DNA of 64,000 nt from JAJRZL01 sp964557855 (GCA_964557855.1 CAZLBP010000009.1:1-64000); one strand, 5' to 3'. Shown: positions 52,234 to 61,717, counted from the stretch's first letter. A program made the numbers and translations. The notes: generated from the letters alone by a model not told the origin.

Positions 52234-54867
52234 TCACTCGTTGGAAGAGCTCACGAGACGCTCGAATTCGGGGTCCCTGATCAATTGTTTGAAGTCGGGT
52301 GTACGTTCGATCCAGAATTGCGAATAGCCAGCCGTAACAGCTTTATCCAGCCAGAAGAGCGCCGAATCACGATTGCCGAATTCTTCGTGAATGGCCGCCG
52401 CCTGTACCAGTATATCGATATTGTCGGTGCCACTATCCAATGCGGACTTAAGGAATTGACGCGCCAAAGCTTCGTTTCCGACACTGGCATGATAACCGGC
52501 CAGGTGGGACAGAAGAACCGGATCCCGCTGATTTATGGACATGCGCTCTTTCGCCATTTCGATGGCCTTCCGATAAGCATCCCGGGCGAGTTCGATCTTT
52601 TCCTGCCAGTGATATGAAGAGGCCAAATTGCCCCACACCTGGTAATCGCGGTCATCCAGCTCCAGTGCCTTTTCATACATATGAGAGGCGCTGTCAAAAT
52701 GAGCCTGCATGTAATGTAAGGTACCGAGGTTGGAGTACGCGGCATAGTTCGGATCAATCTCCAAAGATCTGCCCCAGGCCATGCGCGCCTGTTTCCAGCG
52801 TTCCAATGCAAAGTACAAGGCGCCCAGGTCATTGTGGGCTTGAAAGTCCTCCGGTAACAACTCCACTACTTTGTTCAACTGGTGTATGGCATCGTCGTAT
52901 CTTCCCTGCTGCAAATAGAAAAGCTCGAGGCTGAAGTAATTGGCCCAGAAGTCCGGTTTGAGTTTAATCGCCCGCCGCAGGACCTCTTCGGCCTTTTCGG
53001 GAAGTCTCAGAGCGGTGTACGACTCGGATAGAGCGACAGACGCCCTGAAACTGTAGGGATCGACTTCGAGAGCTCGCTGCAACTCCACAGCCGCCTGTTC
53101 GTATCGCCCCGTCTCGTTGTGAATTAACCCCAAAGTTACATAGACGGGAGCCAGATCCGTGCTGATCTCAATGGCGGCGTGGCAGTGCTGCACCGCGCTG
53201 TCAATCCACTCCGGCTCCTTCGTCTTCTTGAACTTGAGCCAGTAGGATTCCCCAAGTCCCGCAAAGGCCAATGCGTAATCGGGATCCAGCTCCACCGCCT
53301 TTTTAAACTGACCGATAGCGCTGTCTATTTGATCCGCCGTTTGATATTGTCTTCGAAGAAGACCCATTCCCTGGACGTATACATCGTACGCTGCTGCAAC
53401 ATTAGTACCACCGGCGGTCAGCACTTCTTCCTGATCCGGCTGCAACTCAACTTCCAGCATCTCCGCCAGCTTAAGTACACTCGAGTCCTGCAGCGCCGAG
53501 ACATTATCCAGCGAATCGTCGATGACTAGCGAGCGCAGTTGTCTCTCAGACTCGGCGTCGACAACATTCAGTGTCAGCCTGACATAGTCCCCGAGCCGCT
53601 GTATACTGCCGGTGACAGCAAGCGTGACACCAAAAGCCCGTCGGGCTTCCCGTACACCTTTCACCGCTCGCTCCCGGACCTCACTCGCCGGCACCACCCA
53701 TAGAGACCCCTGAAACCGTTCCAGGTGAGTAATCCTGCTTGTCAGCGTCTCCATCAATCCGTCACAAAATGCCTGGTTAGCCGGCACCTGACCGATATTA
53801 GCCATGGGCAGTACAACCAGATGCTTCTGGTCCGGGACACCACCGATGCCCAGCAAATCGAAGATGTGACGTCGAGTATCGGGCAACCCCAAGAGAACGA
53901 GGACGAGGATCACTATGACCGACCAGCTCACGAACACCGACGCGCGCGATTTCATCGGCTGAGACAGTTCTGACGCTGCCGGCAATACAGACACTCCAGA
54001 ATTACGCTCTCGTTTCAACCGTTTCAGATCGGCCAGCATGTCGTCAACATGCTGGTATCTCATACCAGGGTCTTTTTCCAGGGCCTTCTCTACGATGCGC
54101 TGTAATTCATCCGGAACATCGGTTTTGAACCTCGCTACCGGCTCAGGGGCTTCGTGAACAATGGCGTGGTCGGTAGCGACTTCACTTTCTTTCTGGAACG
54201 GCCGTCGCCCGGCCAGCATTTCATATAACACTACTCCCAGCGAGAAGATGTCGGAGCGGTGATCGACAGCCTCCCCTTTGACCTGTTCCGGTGACATGTA
54301 GCCGGCGGTGCCCAAGCGGGAACCGGTTGCGGTCAGCTTCTCGGTACCGGCCCGTGTGGCCAGACCGAAGTCCACCAGCTTGGCGTTGCCGGATTTGGTC
54401 AGCAGAATGTTGGTGGGTTTTATGTCGCGGTGGAAGATTCCGGATTGGTGCGCCTCGCTGAGTCCGGCACACAGGTCCATCATCAGCTCTATGGCCCGGT
54501 CGATCGACGTGCTGCCGGAGCGGATCAACTCATTGACCGTTTGTCCCCCGACAAACTCCATGATGAAATAGGGACGTCCCTTGTGCTCTCCGACCTCATA
54601 GATTGTCACGACATTGGGGTGATTGAGGCGAGCGACCGCCTGGGCTTCACGACTGAACCTTGCCTTAAAGCTCTCATTATAGGTCATGTGGAGCGGCAGG
54701 AATTTGATCGCTACTTCGCGACCAAGCTTCTGATCTTCCGCCAGATACACCTCTCCCATGCCGCCGGCGCCGATTCGCCTGCTGATTTTGTAGTGCGAAA
54801 TCATCGTGCCTGCGGTCAATGGCACGTGCGACTGAGTATGCTCGTTGTCAGAGAATTCTTCTGTCAC
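52234..54867 (-). CDS. Membrane Ser/Thr protein kinase with TolB-like and TPR domains
   Basis: An 877-residue protein. The kinase domain (about 25-290) has the loop IGAGGMGEVYLAED, the lysine in VAIKFLP, the catalytic loop FHRDIKPTNILL, DFGLA and the activation segment GTAGYMSPEQ. A transmembrane helix lies near 310-330 (VSWSVIVILVLVLLG). A periplasmic TolB/adenylate-cyclase-associated type region follows (KHLVVLPMANIG, VTGSIQRLGDYVRLTLNVVD, to about 465). About ten TPRs complete it (AFAGLGESYW, VYVTLGLIHNETGRYEQAAVELQRAL, and so on). It would phosphorylate cytoplasmic targets in response to an envelope signal. The start is a GTG with GGAG upstream. Confidence 0.93.
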   Translation of the reverse strand: MTEEFSDNEHTQSHVPLTAGTMISHYKISRRIGAGGMGEVYLAEDQKLGREVAIKFLPLHMTYNESFKARFSREAQAVARLNHPNVVTIYEVGEHKGRPYFIMEFVGGQTVNELIRSGSTSIDRAIELMMDLCAGLSEAHQSGIFHRDIKPTNILLTKSGNAKLVDFGLATRAGTEKLTATGSRLGTAGYMSPEQVKGEAVDHRSDIFSLGVVLYEMLAGRRPFQKESEVATDHAIVHEAPEPVARFKTDVPDELQRIVEKALEKDPGMRYQHVDDMLADLKRLKRERNSGVSVLPAASELSQPMKSRASVFVSWSVIVILVLVLLGLPDTRRHIFDLLGIGGVPDQKHLVVLPMANIGQVPANQAFCDGLMETLTSRITHLERFQGSLWVVPASEVRERAVKGVREARRAFGVTLAVTGSIQRLGDYVRLTLNVVDAESERQLRSLVIDDSLDNVSALQDSSVLKLAEMLEVELQPDQEEVLTAGGTNVAAAYDVYVQGMGLLRRQYQTADQIDSAIGQFKKAVELDPDYALAFAGLGESYWLKFKKTKEPEWIDSAVQHCHAAIEISTDLAPVYVTLGLIHNETGRYEQAAVELQRALEVDPYSFRASVALSESYTALRLPEKAEEVLRRAIKLKPDFWANYFSLELFYLQQGRYDDAIHQLNKVVELLPEDFQAHNDLGALYFALERWKQARMAWGRSLEIDPNYAAYSNLGTLHYMQAHFDSASHMYEKALELDDRDYQVWGNLASSYHWQEKIELARDAYRKAIEMAKERMSINQRDPVLLSHLAGYHASVGNEALARQFLKSALDSGTDNIDILVQAAAIHEEFGNRDSALFWLDKAVTAGYSQFWIERTPDFKQLIRDPEFERLVSSSNE

Positions 54868-55006
54868 AGAGTGTACTCCGATCCAATCCTACGGTAACCC
54901 TCTATCTACTCACCGTTCTTCGACATAATAGAGCGTTGTGGACCGCAATGCAATCGTAAAAACCCGGCTGAATTTGTAGAAAAAAAGAGTTACTTTGAAA
55001 GTAGCA

Positions 55007-55052
55007 GCGGCAGGTCACACGAATCCACCGTAGTGGATTGGCACGACCCGCC
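55007..55052. repeat. Dispersed palindrome, GCGGCAGGTC type
   Basis: The left arm GCGGCAGGTC faces GACCCGCC, with an inner stem AATCCAC/GTGGATT. It is nearly the same as the second copy at 25086-25131. It sits between the repeat-protein gene and the kinase gene, both leftward. Confidence 0.85.
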
Positions 55053-55095
55053 ACAATTTCCAGCCGAGGCTTTGTCAACGTTCCCTGTGACGGGA

Positions 55096-56847
55096 TCACT
55101 CAATCATCGAGACCGTTACACCCCAGTTAAGCGGATCGCGTGGCGGCGTGGCGTTCCAGCGTCCGAAAGAATGCGAACCATCCGACTCATACACCACTTC
55201 ATACTCACCGGCATCAAGCATAATCTCATCGCTGTAGACGCGATTCTTGTCGGCCCCGCCGGCGTGATCGGTCCGACGGTAGTTCATCTCCCAGATGTCG
55301 TACCCGCTGTCCAGGTCGATAATGTAGGCATAGTCGTACATCTCGCCGCTCACCCCCTCACCGAGGGCGTAAATGAGGACTTTGGAGTCCTTTTCAAGTG
55401 TGAATCGGACCCGCTTTCGCACGCCGTCTCCGACACGGGTGATGCGAGCCAGGATCTTCGAATCGGCGTACAGTTCTTCCTCGCTCAACAGACTTAAACC
55501 GGCCGGTTTACGATCGTTCACCGGAAATACTGCCATACCGTAACTGTCCGTGTCAAACGGCGCCGAGGAATTCCAGCGACGGTACGCGTGAGAATCATCG
55601 GTGATGTAGTAGGCCGTGTACGTGCCCGCCGGCAAAGTTACGACGCCGTCAAACATGCGGTTCTTGCTTGCGCCGCCGGCATGATCGGTATTGCGGTAGG
55701 ACATTTCCCAGACTACTTCGCCGGTGGTCGCATTGATGATCGAGCCTAAATCCACGAATTCCCGGTCGGAATAGGCCATTTCGCCGATGGCGTATATGTG
55801 GAGATCCGTCTCTTGAGCCAGCCGAAATGACTGTTCGTAGAAGTCATTGTTACGAGCCCGCGTGAAATCTATCAGCGGTTCTCCCCGGCCGGGCACTTCG
55901 ATAACGGTAAACGCCGACTTGTCGAAGTCCTTGCCCGGCAATAGAGTGACACCCCAGTTGATGGGATCGTAGGGCGGGTTGACGTTGAATTCTTCATACG
56001 AGTGCGAGTCATCGGTCACGACATGGAGTGCATACCGACCCTTGTTCAATTTCACGTCACCGTCGAATACCTGGTTTTTATCGCCGCCGCCAGCGCGATC
56101 CAGATTCCAGCGATCCAACTCCCAGACTTTGTCGCGTGAATCGAGATCGACGATCCAGGCATAATCCACCGGGTAATCGTCGAAATCGGGATATTCTATG
56201 ATCGCATAGACTCGGATGTTCATGGGTTGGGACAGCTCGAACCCCGTGGTGATGAACTCCGAGTCGCCTAACCGGTTGTGTCTGATGAGGGAATTCGGCA
56301 AGCCGCCGTCGGGTTCGAACCGCGCGATATCTGTTTCACCCAATTCATCCGACGTTAAACGCACGTAGCACTTATCGAACACATCCTTGTTCACCGTCAT
56401 GTCTTCATCACGGACACCATCGAATAGGCGGCCCAACGCGTCAAACAGATCAGTGCCGTCGTCGCCCCAGTTCCCGTACCAGTTGTTGGGTGTCCGGATG
56501 GAATAGTATAATTCGTATTTGCCGGCTTCAAGAAACTCGACGTCCTCCTTTTTGCGTATGGACCGATTACCCTCGACTGGTTTTGTCCCGCGTCGGCCCA
56601 TCTCCCAGACGAGCTCCCGCGATTCGGAATTTATGATCCAGGCATAGGCCACCATGTACTGCGAACGAGGCGCGCGGATACCCACCGCCTCGATGTCCAC
56701 CTCCGCCCCTTGCTTGAGGGTGAATCCTATCGCGCGTATGTCATCGACATACAAATCCTCAAGCTCGGCAATCGTCACCGAGCCGGCCGAACCAACCGCA
56801 ACCAGTACAAGTACGGCGAGCCCCAAGAATGATTTGAAATATCCCAT
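55096..56847 (-). CDS. Exported protein of four tandem repeats, function unknown
   Basis: A 583-residue protein with signal peptide at about 1-23 (YFKSFLGLAVLVLVAVGSAG). It is built from four repeats of about 130-140 residues. Repeats 2-4 each carry a WEMxYRxTDHAGGAxKNR-type line, followed by an AGxYxxxYxxDDSHxxxxWN line and a PPxDPxNWGV line. Repeat 1 is more diverged. The repeats look like all-beta modules. I know no named function. ATG 56847 is chosen over the TTG at 56862 because GGAGGAG sits 6 bases upstream and the signal peptide begins there. It lacks the dockerin and FlgD-type tails of other exported proteins here. Confidence 0.78.
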   Translation of the reverse strand: MGYFKSFLGLAVLVLVAVGSAGSVTIAELEDLYVDDIRAIGFTLKQGAEVDIEAVGIRAPRSQYMVAYAWIINSESRELVWEMGRRGTKPVEGNRSIRKKEDVEFLEAGKYELYYSIRTPNNWYGNWGDDGTDLFDALGRLFDGVRDEDMTVNKDVFDKCYVRLTSDELGETDIARFEPDGGLPNSLIRHNRLGDSEFITTGFELSQPMNIRVYAIIEYPDFDDYPVDYAWIVDLDSRDKVWELDRWNLDRAGGGDKNQVFDGDVKLNKGRYALHVVTDDSHSYEEFNVNPPYDPINWGVTLLPGKDFDKSAFTVIEVPGRGEPLIDFTRARNNDFYEQSFRLAQETDLHIYAIGEMAYSDREFVDLGSIINATTGEVVWEMSYRNTDHAGGASKNRMFDGVVTLPAGTYTAYYITDDSHAYRRWNSSAPFDTDSYGMAVFPVNDRKPAGLSLLSEEELYADSKILARITRVGDGVRKRVRFTLEKDSKVLIYALGEGVSGEMYDYAYIIDLDSGYDIWEMNYRRTDHAGGADKNRVYSDEIMLDAGEYEVVYESDGSHSFGRWNATPPRDPLNWGVTVSMIE

Positions 56848-57049
56848 CAGTTTCTCCTCCAAGTAGATAACTCTGTTTATCTATGGAAGGTACGGTGAGA
56901 AATGCGGAAGGTTTCACTGGCCCCCCAATGCAGCTCACGCAGTAGGAGTCTATGAGCTAAAGGAAAGTTGCGTGTCACGATGGTTGTCAATCAAGCGTGC
57001 GAAGCGAAGAAGCAGACCGGCAATTAGATTAAGTCAGCAGTTCGCTGGA

Positions 57050-57583
57050 CTACTCCGGCTCGATCAGGAACATGGTTTGGCCGAATTCGACCGGCTCGCC
57101 ATTCCGGACCAGAATCTTGGCTACCCGCCCGCTGACTTCCGACTCGATCTCGTTCATCAGCTTCATGGCCTCCACGATGCAGACTACCTGCCCTACCGTG
57201 ATCTTCTGATTCACAGCTACATATGGATCAGCGTCGGGTGACGGAGCGGAATAGAACGTGCCCACCATCGGGGATTTAATCGCCAACAGCTTGCCGGTAT
57301 CTTCGGTTTCGGATTCCGGCGGCGGTTCAGTCGGATGTGGCGGAGACTGCAGTTGTGACGGCGGCTGGGGCGGCGCTGAAGCCGCGACCGGCTGCATGAC
57401 AGCTGAATCGGATTCCCGGCCATTGGCGGATCCAAGCCGCTTGGTGATCTTTATGTTCTTGTCGCCGCTGGTTATCTCCAGCGACTCGACATTGGACTCT
57501 TCCACTAATTGAATCAAACGTCTTAAGGAACTCTCTGATTCTTCAACCATTCGGTCGACTTTTTTCAAATCCCGTTCATTCAT
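57050..57583 (-). CDS. accB: Biotin carboxyl carrier protein of acetyl-CoA carboxylase
   Basis: A 177-residue carrier subunit. The N-terminal helix (VDRMVEESESSLRRLIQLV) and DKNIKITKR are family features. A Pro/Gln-rich linker (about 68-95) leads to the biotinyl domain, where Lys141 in CIVEAMKLMNEIES receives biotin. It carries carboxybiotin between the carboxylase and transferase in fatty-acid synthesis. Normally accC follows, but the next leftward gene here is an unrelated exported protein, so accC must lie elsewhere. It is 90 bases downstream of the proline peptidase gene, the usual neighbour of accB in many bacteria. Confidence 0.94.
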   Translation of the reverse strand: MNERDLKKVDRMVEESESSLRRLIQLVEESNVESLEITSGDKNIKITKRLGSANGRESDSAVMQPVAASAPPQPPSQLQSPPHPTEPPPESETEDTGKLLAIKSPMVGTFYSAPSPDADPYVAVNQKITVGQVVCIVEAMKLMNEIESEVSGRVAKILVRNGEPVEFGQTMFLIEPE

Positions 57584-57673
57584 ATCAGATTCCCAGGGTA
57601 AATCTCAAGCTCAATGGCGGGCTTCAGGGTAAATTCTGAAGCCACCCTGACCTTGTAGTATACGTAAATGGCA

Positions 57674-58768
57674 CTATAGCTCCAACAAGTTTTTTGGCGC
57701 CTTGTTCATGACTTTGCCGCCGGTTCCGGTCACAATGACATCGTCCTCGATACGCACTCCGCCCCAACCCGAGAGGTAGATGCCCGGCTCAATTGTAACC
57801 ACATGATTCACTTTGAGTTTGTCGTTGGAAAGCGGCGACAGACGCGGTCCAATGTGTACGAAATACCCGATCCCGTGACCGGTGCCGTGACCGAAATTCT
57901 CGCCATATCCGGCCCTCGTGATGATTTTCCGGCAGGCGTCATCCACTTTCTTGCAGTCAATTCCGGACTTCACTTTGCGAATGCCCGCTTTCTGCGCCCG
58001 CAGCACGATATTGTAGATATCTTTCTGCCGTTTCGTGGCTTTGCCGATCACAACGGTCCGGGTTATGTCGGATACGTAGCCGTCTACGGTTGCCCCGAAA
58101 TCAAACGTGACAAACTCCCCCTTCTTGAGCTTTTTATCCGACGCGATTCCGTGGGGGAGGGCCGATCTCCAACCGGAAGCCACGATTGACTCGAAGGCCG
58201 GCATCTCGGACCCCAGCATGATCATCTGGTATTCCAACTCGGCGGCGATCTCTCGTTCCTTCACACCCGGCTTCAGGAGCGGCAGCACGAGTTCGAACGC
58301 CTTGTCCGAGATGTCAACCGCCTTCTGCATCGTGGCCAGTTCCTTCTTTTCTTTAACCCAGCCCAAATCGGCCAGCGCCTGGTCGGTCTTGACGAAGATC
58401 GCCTGAGGCCAGACGTGGCGAAGTTTGCCCTGCTCGGCGACCGTCAGATGATCGGCATCGATGCCGAACCGACAGTTCTGCGGGGCCAGTTGTTTGAAAT
58501 CTTTGAGCGCATCGAGAGCGCGGCCTTTGACAATGTGTACCTTCGCCCCTTTGATTTCCTTTTTCGATTGATCGGCGTAGCGGGAATCGGTGAAAAAATC
58601 CACCCGTTTGGAGCCGATCACCAGCAGACCGGTGGTTCCCGAGAAACCGCAGACATACCGCAGCAGACTGAACCGTCGGTCCATCCAGTCGGAGTGAATG
58701 AGGATTAGTCCATCGAGATTTTCATCCTTTAGTTTCTTTCGCAGAGTACTTATTCGTTTGGCTGACAT
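57674..58768 (-). CDS. Xaa-Pro aminopeptidase/dipeptidase, M24 family
   Basis: A 364-residue cytoplasmic metallopeptidase. The N-terminal creatinase-like domain is followed by the pita-bread fold from about 135 on. Metal ligands are visible in FDFGATVDGYVSDITRT (two Asp), GHGTGHGIGYFVHIGP (His), TIEPGIYL (Glu) and GGVRIEDDV (Glu). It cleaves peptides next to proline. AAGGAAG lies a few bases before the ATG. It is the first gene of a unit with accB. Confidence 0.93.
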   Translation of the reverse strand: MSAKRISTLRKKLKDENLDGLILIHSDWMDRRFSLLRYVCGFSGTTGLLVIGSKRVDFFTDSRYADQSKKEIKGAKVHIVKGRALDALKDFKQLAPQNCRFGIDADHLTVAEQGKLRHVWPQAIFVKTDQALADLGWVKEKKELATMQKAVDISDKAFELVLPLLKPGVKEREIAAELEYQMIMLGSEMPAFESIVASGWRSALPHGIASDKKLKKGEFVTFDFGATVDGYVSDITRTVVIGKATKRQKDIYNIVLRAQKAGIRKVKSGIDCKKVDDACRKIITRAGYGENFGHGTGHGIGYFVHIGPRLSPLSNDKLKVNHVVTIEPGIYLSGWGGVRIEDDVIVTGTGGKVMNKAPKNLLEL

Positions 58769-59268
58769 GCGTTCTTCCTTTCAATGGTATCGTTTCTTTG
58801 GCACCGGGCAAGTAAATGCGACAACGATCAAAAGGCAAGGAGAAGTGCCGTGTCGGGAGAATGGTCGTTCGTAGGCTGACAGACGGGGTAGAAGCCCAAG
58901 TCAGGGGCAGCAGGTCACACGACTCCACGGCCGTGTAGTCGCAGGACCTCCCGCAACAGCCAAAACCGAACCCGACGACATGAAAACACCCAGACAAAAC
59001 CAGTCCTCATTTCATGGATAACTGGGTAGAATATTCCAGAAACCAGCGAACCATACTTGCAAATTCCAGACAAATCCATTAAATTGTAGTGAGAGATAAA
59101 GCTATGGACGTCAGCGAGAACTACGCGCGCATCGGGACATCCCAGACTATGCAGATTGGCTCTACTACTAAACACTTTGTCAATGGACTCTCGATAAGCC
59201 TTAGCACAAAGCAGTACTAATACAGTCTAATATACGCAATACTACAGCACATTCCGTAAGGAGGAATT
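58769..59268. other. Divergent intergenic region, one dispersed repeat
   Basis: The gap lies between the leftward peptidase gene and the rightward beta-helix dockerin gene. It holds the palindrome at 58908-58953 and an AT-rich right part where promoters would be expected. TAATAT at 59228-59233 could be a -10 box, but no -35 is at proper distance. Short minus-strand frames crossing the repeat are not credible genes. Confidence 0.5.
58908..58953. repeat. Dispersed palindrome, degenerate copy
   Basis: CAGCAGGTCACACGACTCCAC faces GTGTAGTCGCAGGACCTC. The order of elements (AGGTC, ACACGA, CTCCAC, loop, GTGTAGT, CGCAGGACCT) equals that of the copies at 25086 and 55007, with several arm mismatches. 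Confidence 0.7.
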
Positions 59269-61062
59269 ATGCTAAACAAGATTACCGCAATTCTACTCGC
59301 TATCATCGTCCTGTCGGCGCTCAGCGTCGCAGCCGGTGAAAACGAGCCAGCGAGCGTTGTCGACGGTCAGGACGACGCCTCGATGCGGACACCGAGAGCC
59401 GTGTTCGCCGTAACCAACAATTTCGATTCCGGCCCGGGCAGCCTCAGAGATGCTATCAATCAAGCCAACGCCAATCCGGGGTTCGACCAAATCGTCTTCA
59501 ATATCTCGCCGGCCGGACCGCACAGTATCACTCCCTTATCGCAATTACCGCCTCTGGTGGACCCCAATGGCGTGTTCATCGACGGCATTTCGCAGCCGGG
59601 TGGCGCCGACTGCGGTCCCAATCCGCCTTCATCGGCGACGCTGCTGATCGAAATCAACGGCGCTGCGGCCGGGGCGGCCCACGGTCTCTGGGTCGGATCG
59701 GATGTCAACCAGATCGTGGGGCTCATAATAAACGACTTCGAACAGGACGGCATCTGTGTTGAGGGCGGTGTCTTTAACCCCTCGGCCAGCAACAATATGA
59801 TTCACTGCTGCTTCATCGGCACCGACCCCTCCGGTGCGTTCGATGTCGGCAACGGCCGCAATATGGCGACGCTTTACGGCGGGGTCAGAATCAAAAACGT
59901 GCCGGGCGGTACGGCCAACAACAATATCGTCGACGGTTGCCTTGTCTCCGGCAATTATGCCGACGGGGTGACGATCTGGGGACCGCAGGTTCCGGGAGAT
60001 GTCGGCTTTAACATTGTAGCCCTCTGTTACATCGGCACGGACGTCACCGGCACGGTTGATTTGGGCAACGACCACGAGGGTGTCAGCCTGGTTGAGGGCA
60101 CTCACGATAACTTGGTCGCCGACAACCTTATCTCCGGAAACGACTACGACGGAGTCGGCATACAGGGATTCAACAATGTAGGGTTCGGTCCGCCTATACA
60201 GACCTTCGCGAATTTTATCGAGCACAACATTATCGGGCTTGATATCAACCTGAACCCGCTGCCGAACTCGATGTATGGTGTCACGGTCGGGACTTATGGG
60301 ACCACTCCCTGGGGGTGCGCCGATAACAACACGATCGGCCCCGGCAATATCATCGCGCACAACGGCTTTGACGGTGTCTATGTATGGGAAGACGGCGTCA
60401 ACACGTTCAATGCGGACCATAACCGGATTACCCAGAATTCCATTTATGACAACGGCGGTCTGGGAATCGATCTGCATTTCAATGGCGTTACGCCCAATGA
60501 TCCCGCCGATCCGGACGTGGGCGCCAACGAGGAAATGAACTTCCCCGTTATCAACAGCGCCGTCAATTCGGGCGGGACGACTACAATCATGGGCACACTG
60601 GATTTCCCGGCCCCCGGCGCCTGTACGATAGAAATCTTCAAGGCTCGACGCGACCCGACCGGACACGGTGAAGGTGAGGTGTTCCTGGGCTCGACCACGC
60701 CGGCGACCGGCGGGGCCTGGAGTTTCACTACCGCGGCTCTCAGTGTGGGCGATTCCGTTACCGCCACGGCGTACGACGGGATATTGAACACGTCCGAGTT
60801 TAGTCTGTGTGTGCTGGTGAGTTCCACCGGGGTTCTCTGCGGTGATGTTGACGTGGATGGCGGGCATAATGTCGTCGATTTGACCTATATGGTAGATTAT
60901 TTGTTCAAGGGTGGTCCGGCCCCACTGCCGTCGACGTGTTGCGGCGATTATGACGGCAGCGGCCCGCCGTTGCTGGACGTGGCTGATCTGTCCTATTGTG
61001 TAGACTATCTGTTCCGGGGCGGTCCGCCGCCGGTACCGGGTTGTTGTACGCCGATGTGGTAG
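59269..61062 (+). CDS. Exported beta-helix protein with C-terminal dockerin pair
   Basis: A 597-residue secreted protein. The signal peptide covers about 1-22 (ITAILLAIIVLSALSVAAG). The start of the mature part, FAVTNNFDSGPGSLRDAINQAN, is a hallmark of parallel beta-helix surface proteins. Repeats follow to about 410 (NNIVDGCLVSGNYADGVTIWG, DNLVADNLISGNDYDGVGIQG). A bacterial Ig-like domain lies near 425-520. The end holds two dockerin-like units (VVDLTYMVDYLFKGGP, VADLSYCVDYLFRGGP). TAAGGAGG precedes the ATG. It may bind or degrade a polysaccharide; no active-site residues are evident. Confidence 0.87.
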   Translation: MLNKITAILLAIIVLSALSVAAGENEPASVVDGQDDASMRTPRAVFAVTNNFDSGPGSLRDAINQANANPGFDQIVFNISPAGPHSITPLSQLPPLVDPNGVFIDGISQPGGADCGPNPPSSATLLIEINGAAAGAAHGLWVGSDVNQIVGLIINDFEQDGICVEGGVFNPSASNNMIHCCFIGTDPSGAFDVGNGRNMATLYGGVRIKNVPGGTANNNIVDGCLVSGNYADGVTIWGPQVPGDVGFNIVALCYIGTDVTGTVDLGNDHEGVSLVEGTHDNLVADNLISGNDYDGVGIQGFNNVGFGPPIQTFANFIEHNIIGLDINLNPLPNSMYGVTVGTYGTTPWGCADNNTIGPGNIIAHNGFDGVYVWEDGVNTFNADHNRITQNSIYDNGGLGIDLHFNGVTPNDPADPDVGANEEMNFPVINSAVNSGGTTTIMGTLDFPAPGACTIEIFKARRDPTGHGEGEVFLGSTTPATGGAWSFTTAALSVGDSVTATAYDGILNTSEFSLCVLVSSTGVLCGDVDVDGGHNVVDLTYMVDYLFKGGPAPLPSTCCGDYDGSGPPLLDVADLSYCVDYLFRGGPPPVPGCCTPMW

Positions 61063-61136
61063 GATCGGTCGGGTCGGCGCACCGCTTTCGGGATTCTTTC
61101 TGTTGCCGGTCCGGGATATGTCTGCCTTGTACAGAC

Positions 61137-61187
61137 CGGCAGGTTGGGTTCTCAGGCGCCATGGGCGGCGAAGAACCCGACCTGCCG
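61137..61187. repeat. Dispersed palindrome, CGGCAGGTTGGG type
   Basis: CGGCAGGTTGGGTTCT (61137-61152) and AGAACCCGACCTGCCG (61172-61187) pair over 16 bases with one G-T wobble position. The outer CGGCAGGT/ACCTGCCG ends match the other family members; the centre is different. It lies 75 bases after the dockerin protein gene, with no T-run. Confidence 0.82.
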
Positions 61188-61288
61188 AACCGCACCGCCG
61201 GCCGGAAATCGGGACAGAATCGGCCCGGAGGCGCAGGCGCAAGGATTTAGTACTCGGTAAGATACGGAAAATAGTTCCAATATTTGTC

Positions 61289-61316
61289 TTGACAAATCGG
61301 AAAAAATACGTAATAT
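61289..61316 (+). promoter_or_regulatory. Consensus promoter with long leader
   Basis: TTGACA at 61289-61294 and TAATAT at 61311-61316 are spaced by 16 bases. This is the best-looking promoter of the window. The next rightward gene starts only at 61877, so the transcript would carry a leader of about 555 bases. Confidence 0.72.
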
Positions 61317-61717
61317 GTTCTTGAGCGTGTGCAGAAGTGTGTTTGATCTAGAGAGCCACAAACAGATCGAGCATACGAAGAAGTACCTCTTTTGTTACAG
61401 AATTTGTTAAAGACAACCTTTTCCTGAATTGACAGGATAACGGAGAAATGTGCATTTGATACACTGTATCGAAGGCGCAGTTAATTCTCACCGTACATCT
61501 TTAGCAAACTCGATCCCAAAAGCATCTTCACTTCCACTATTTACACGAAACCTCGTTGCCCTATGTTCTTAGGGAATATAGTGGCGAGATTTGAAGGAGG
61601 TGACAATATACTGACACTGAACTGAGAATAATGAGCTAAGAAGCATGTTTTTTTAAAGAACACAACGTTACTGCAAACTGGAGTATTTAACTCCGACTCC
61701 GAAAGATAGGAACTATG

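Noticed and set aside
58722..59175. Small minus-strand frames upstream of the proline peptidase
   Set aside because: They run through the degenerate palindrome at 58908 and have no start signal or family.
59629..61242. 537-codon minus-strand frame opposite the beta-helix dockerin gene
   Set aside because: It covers the dockerin pair in reverse, crosses a dispersed palindrome and has no recognisable domain.
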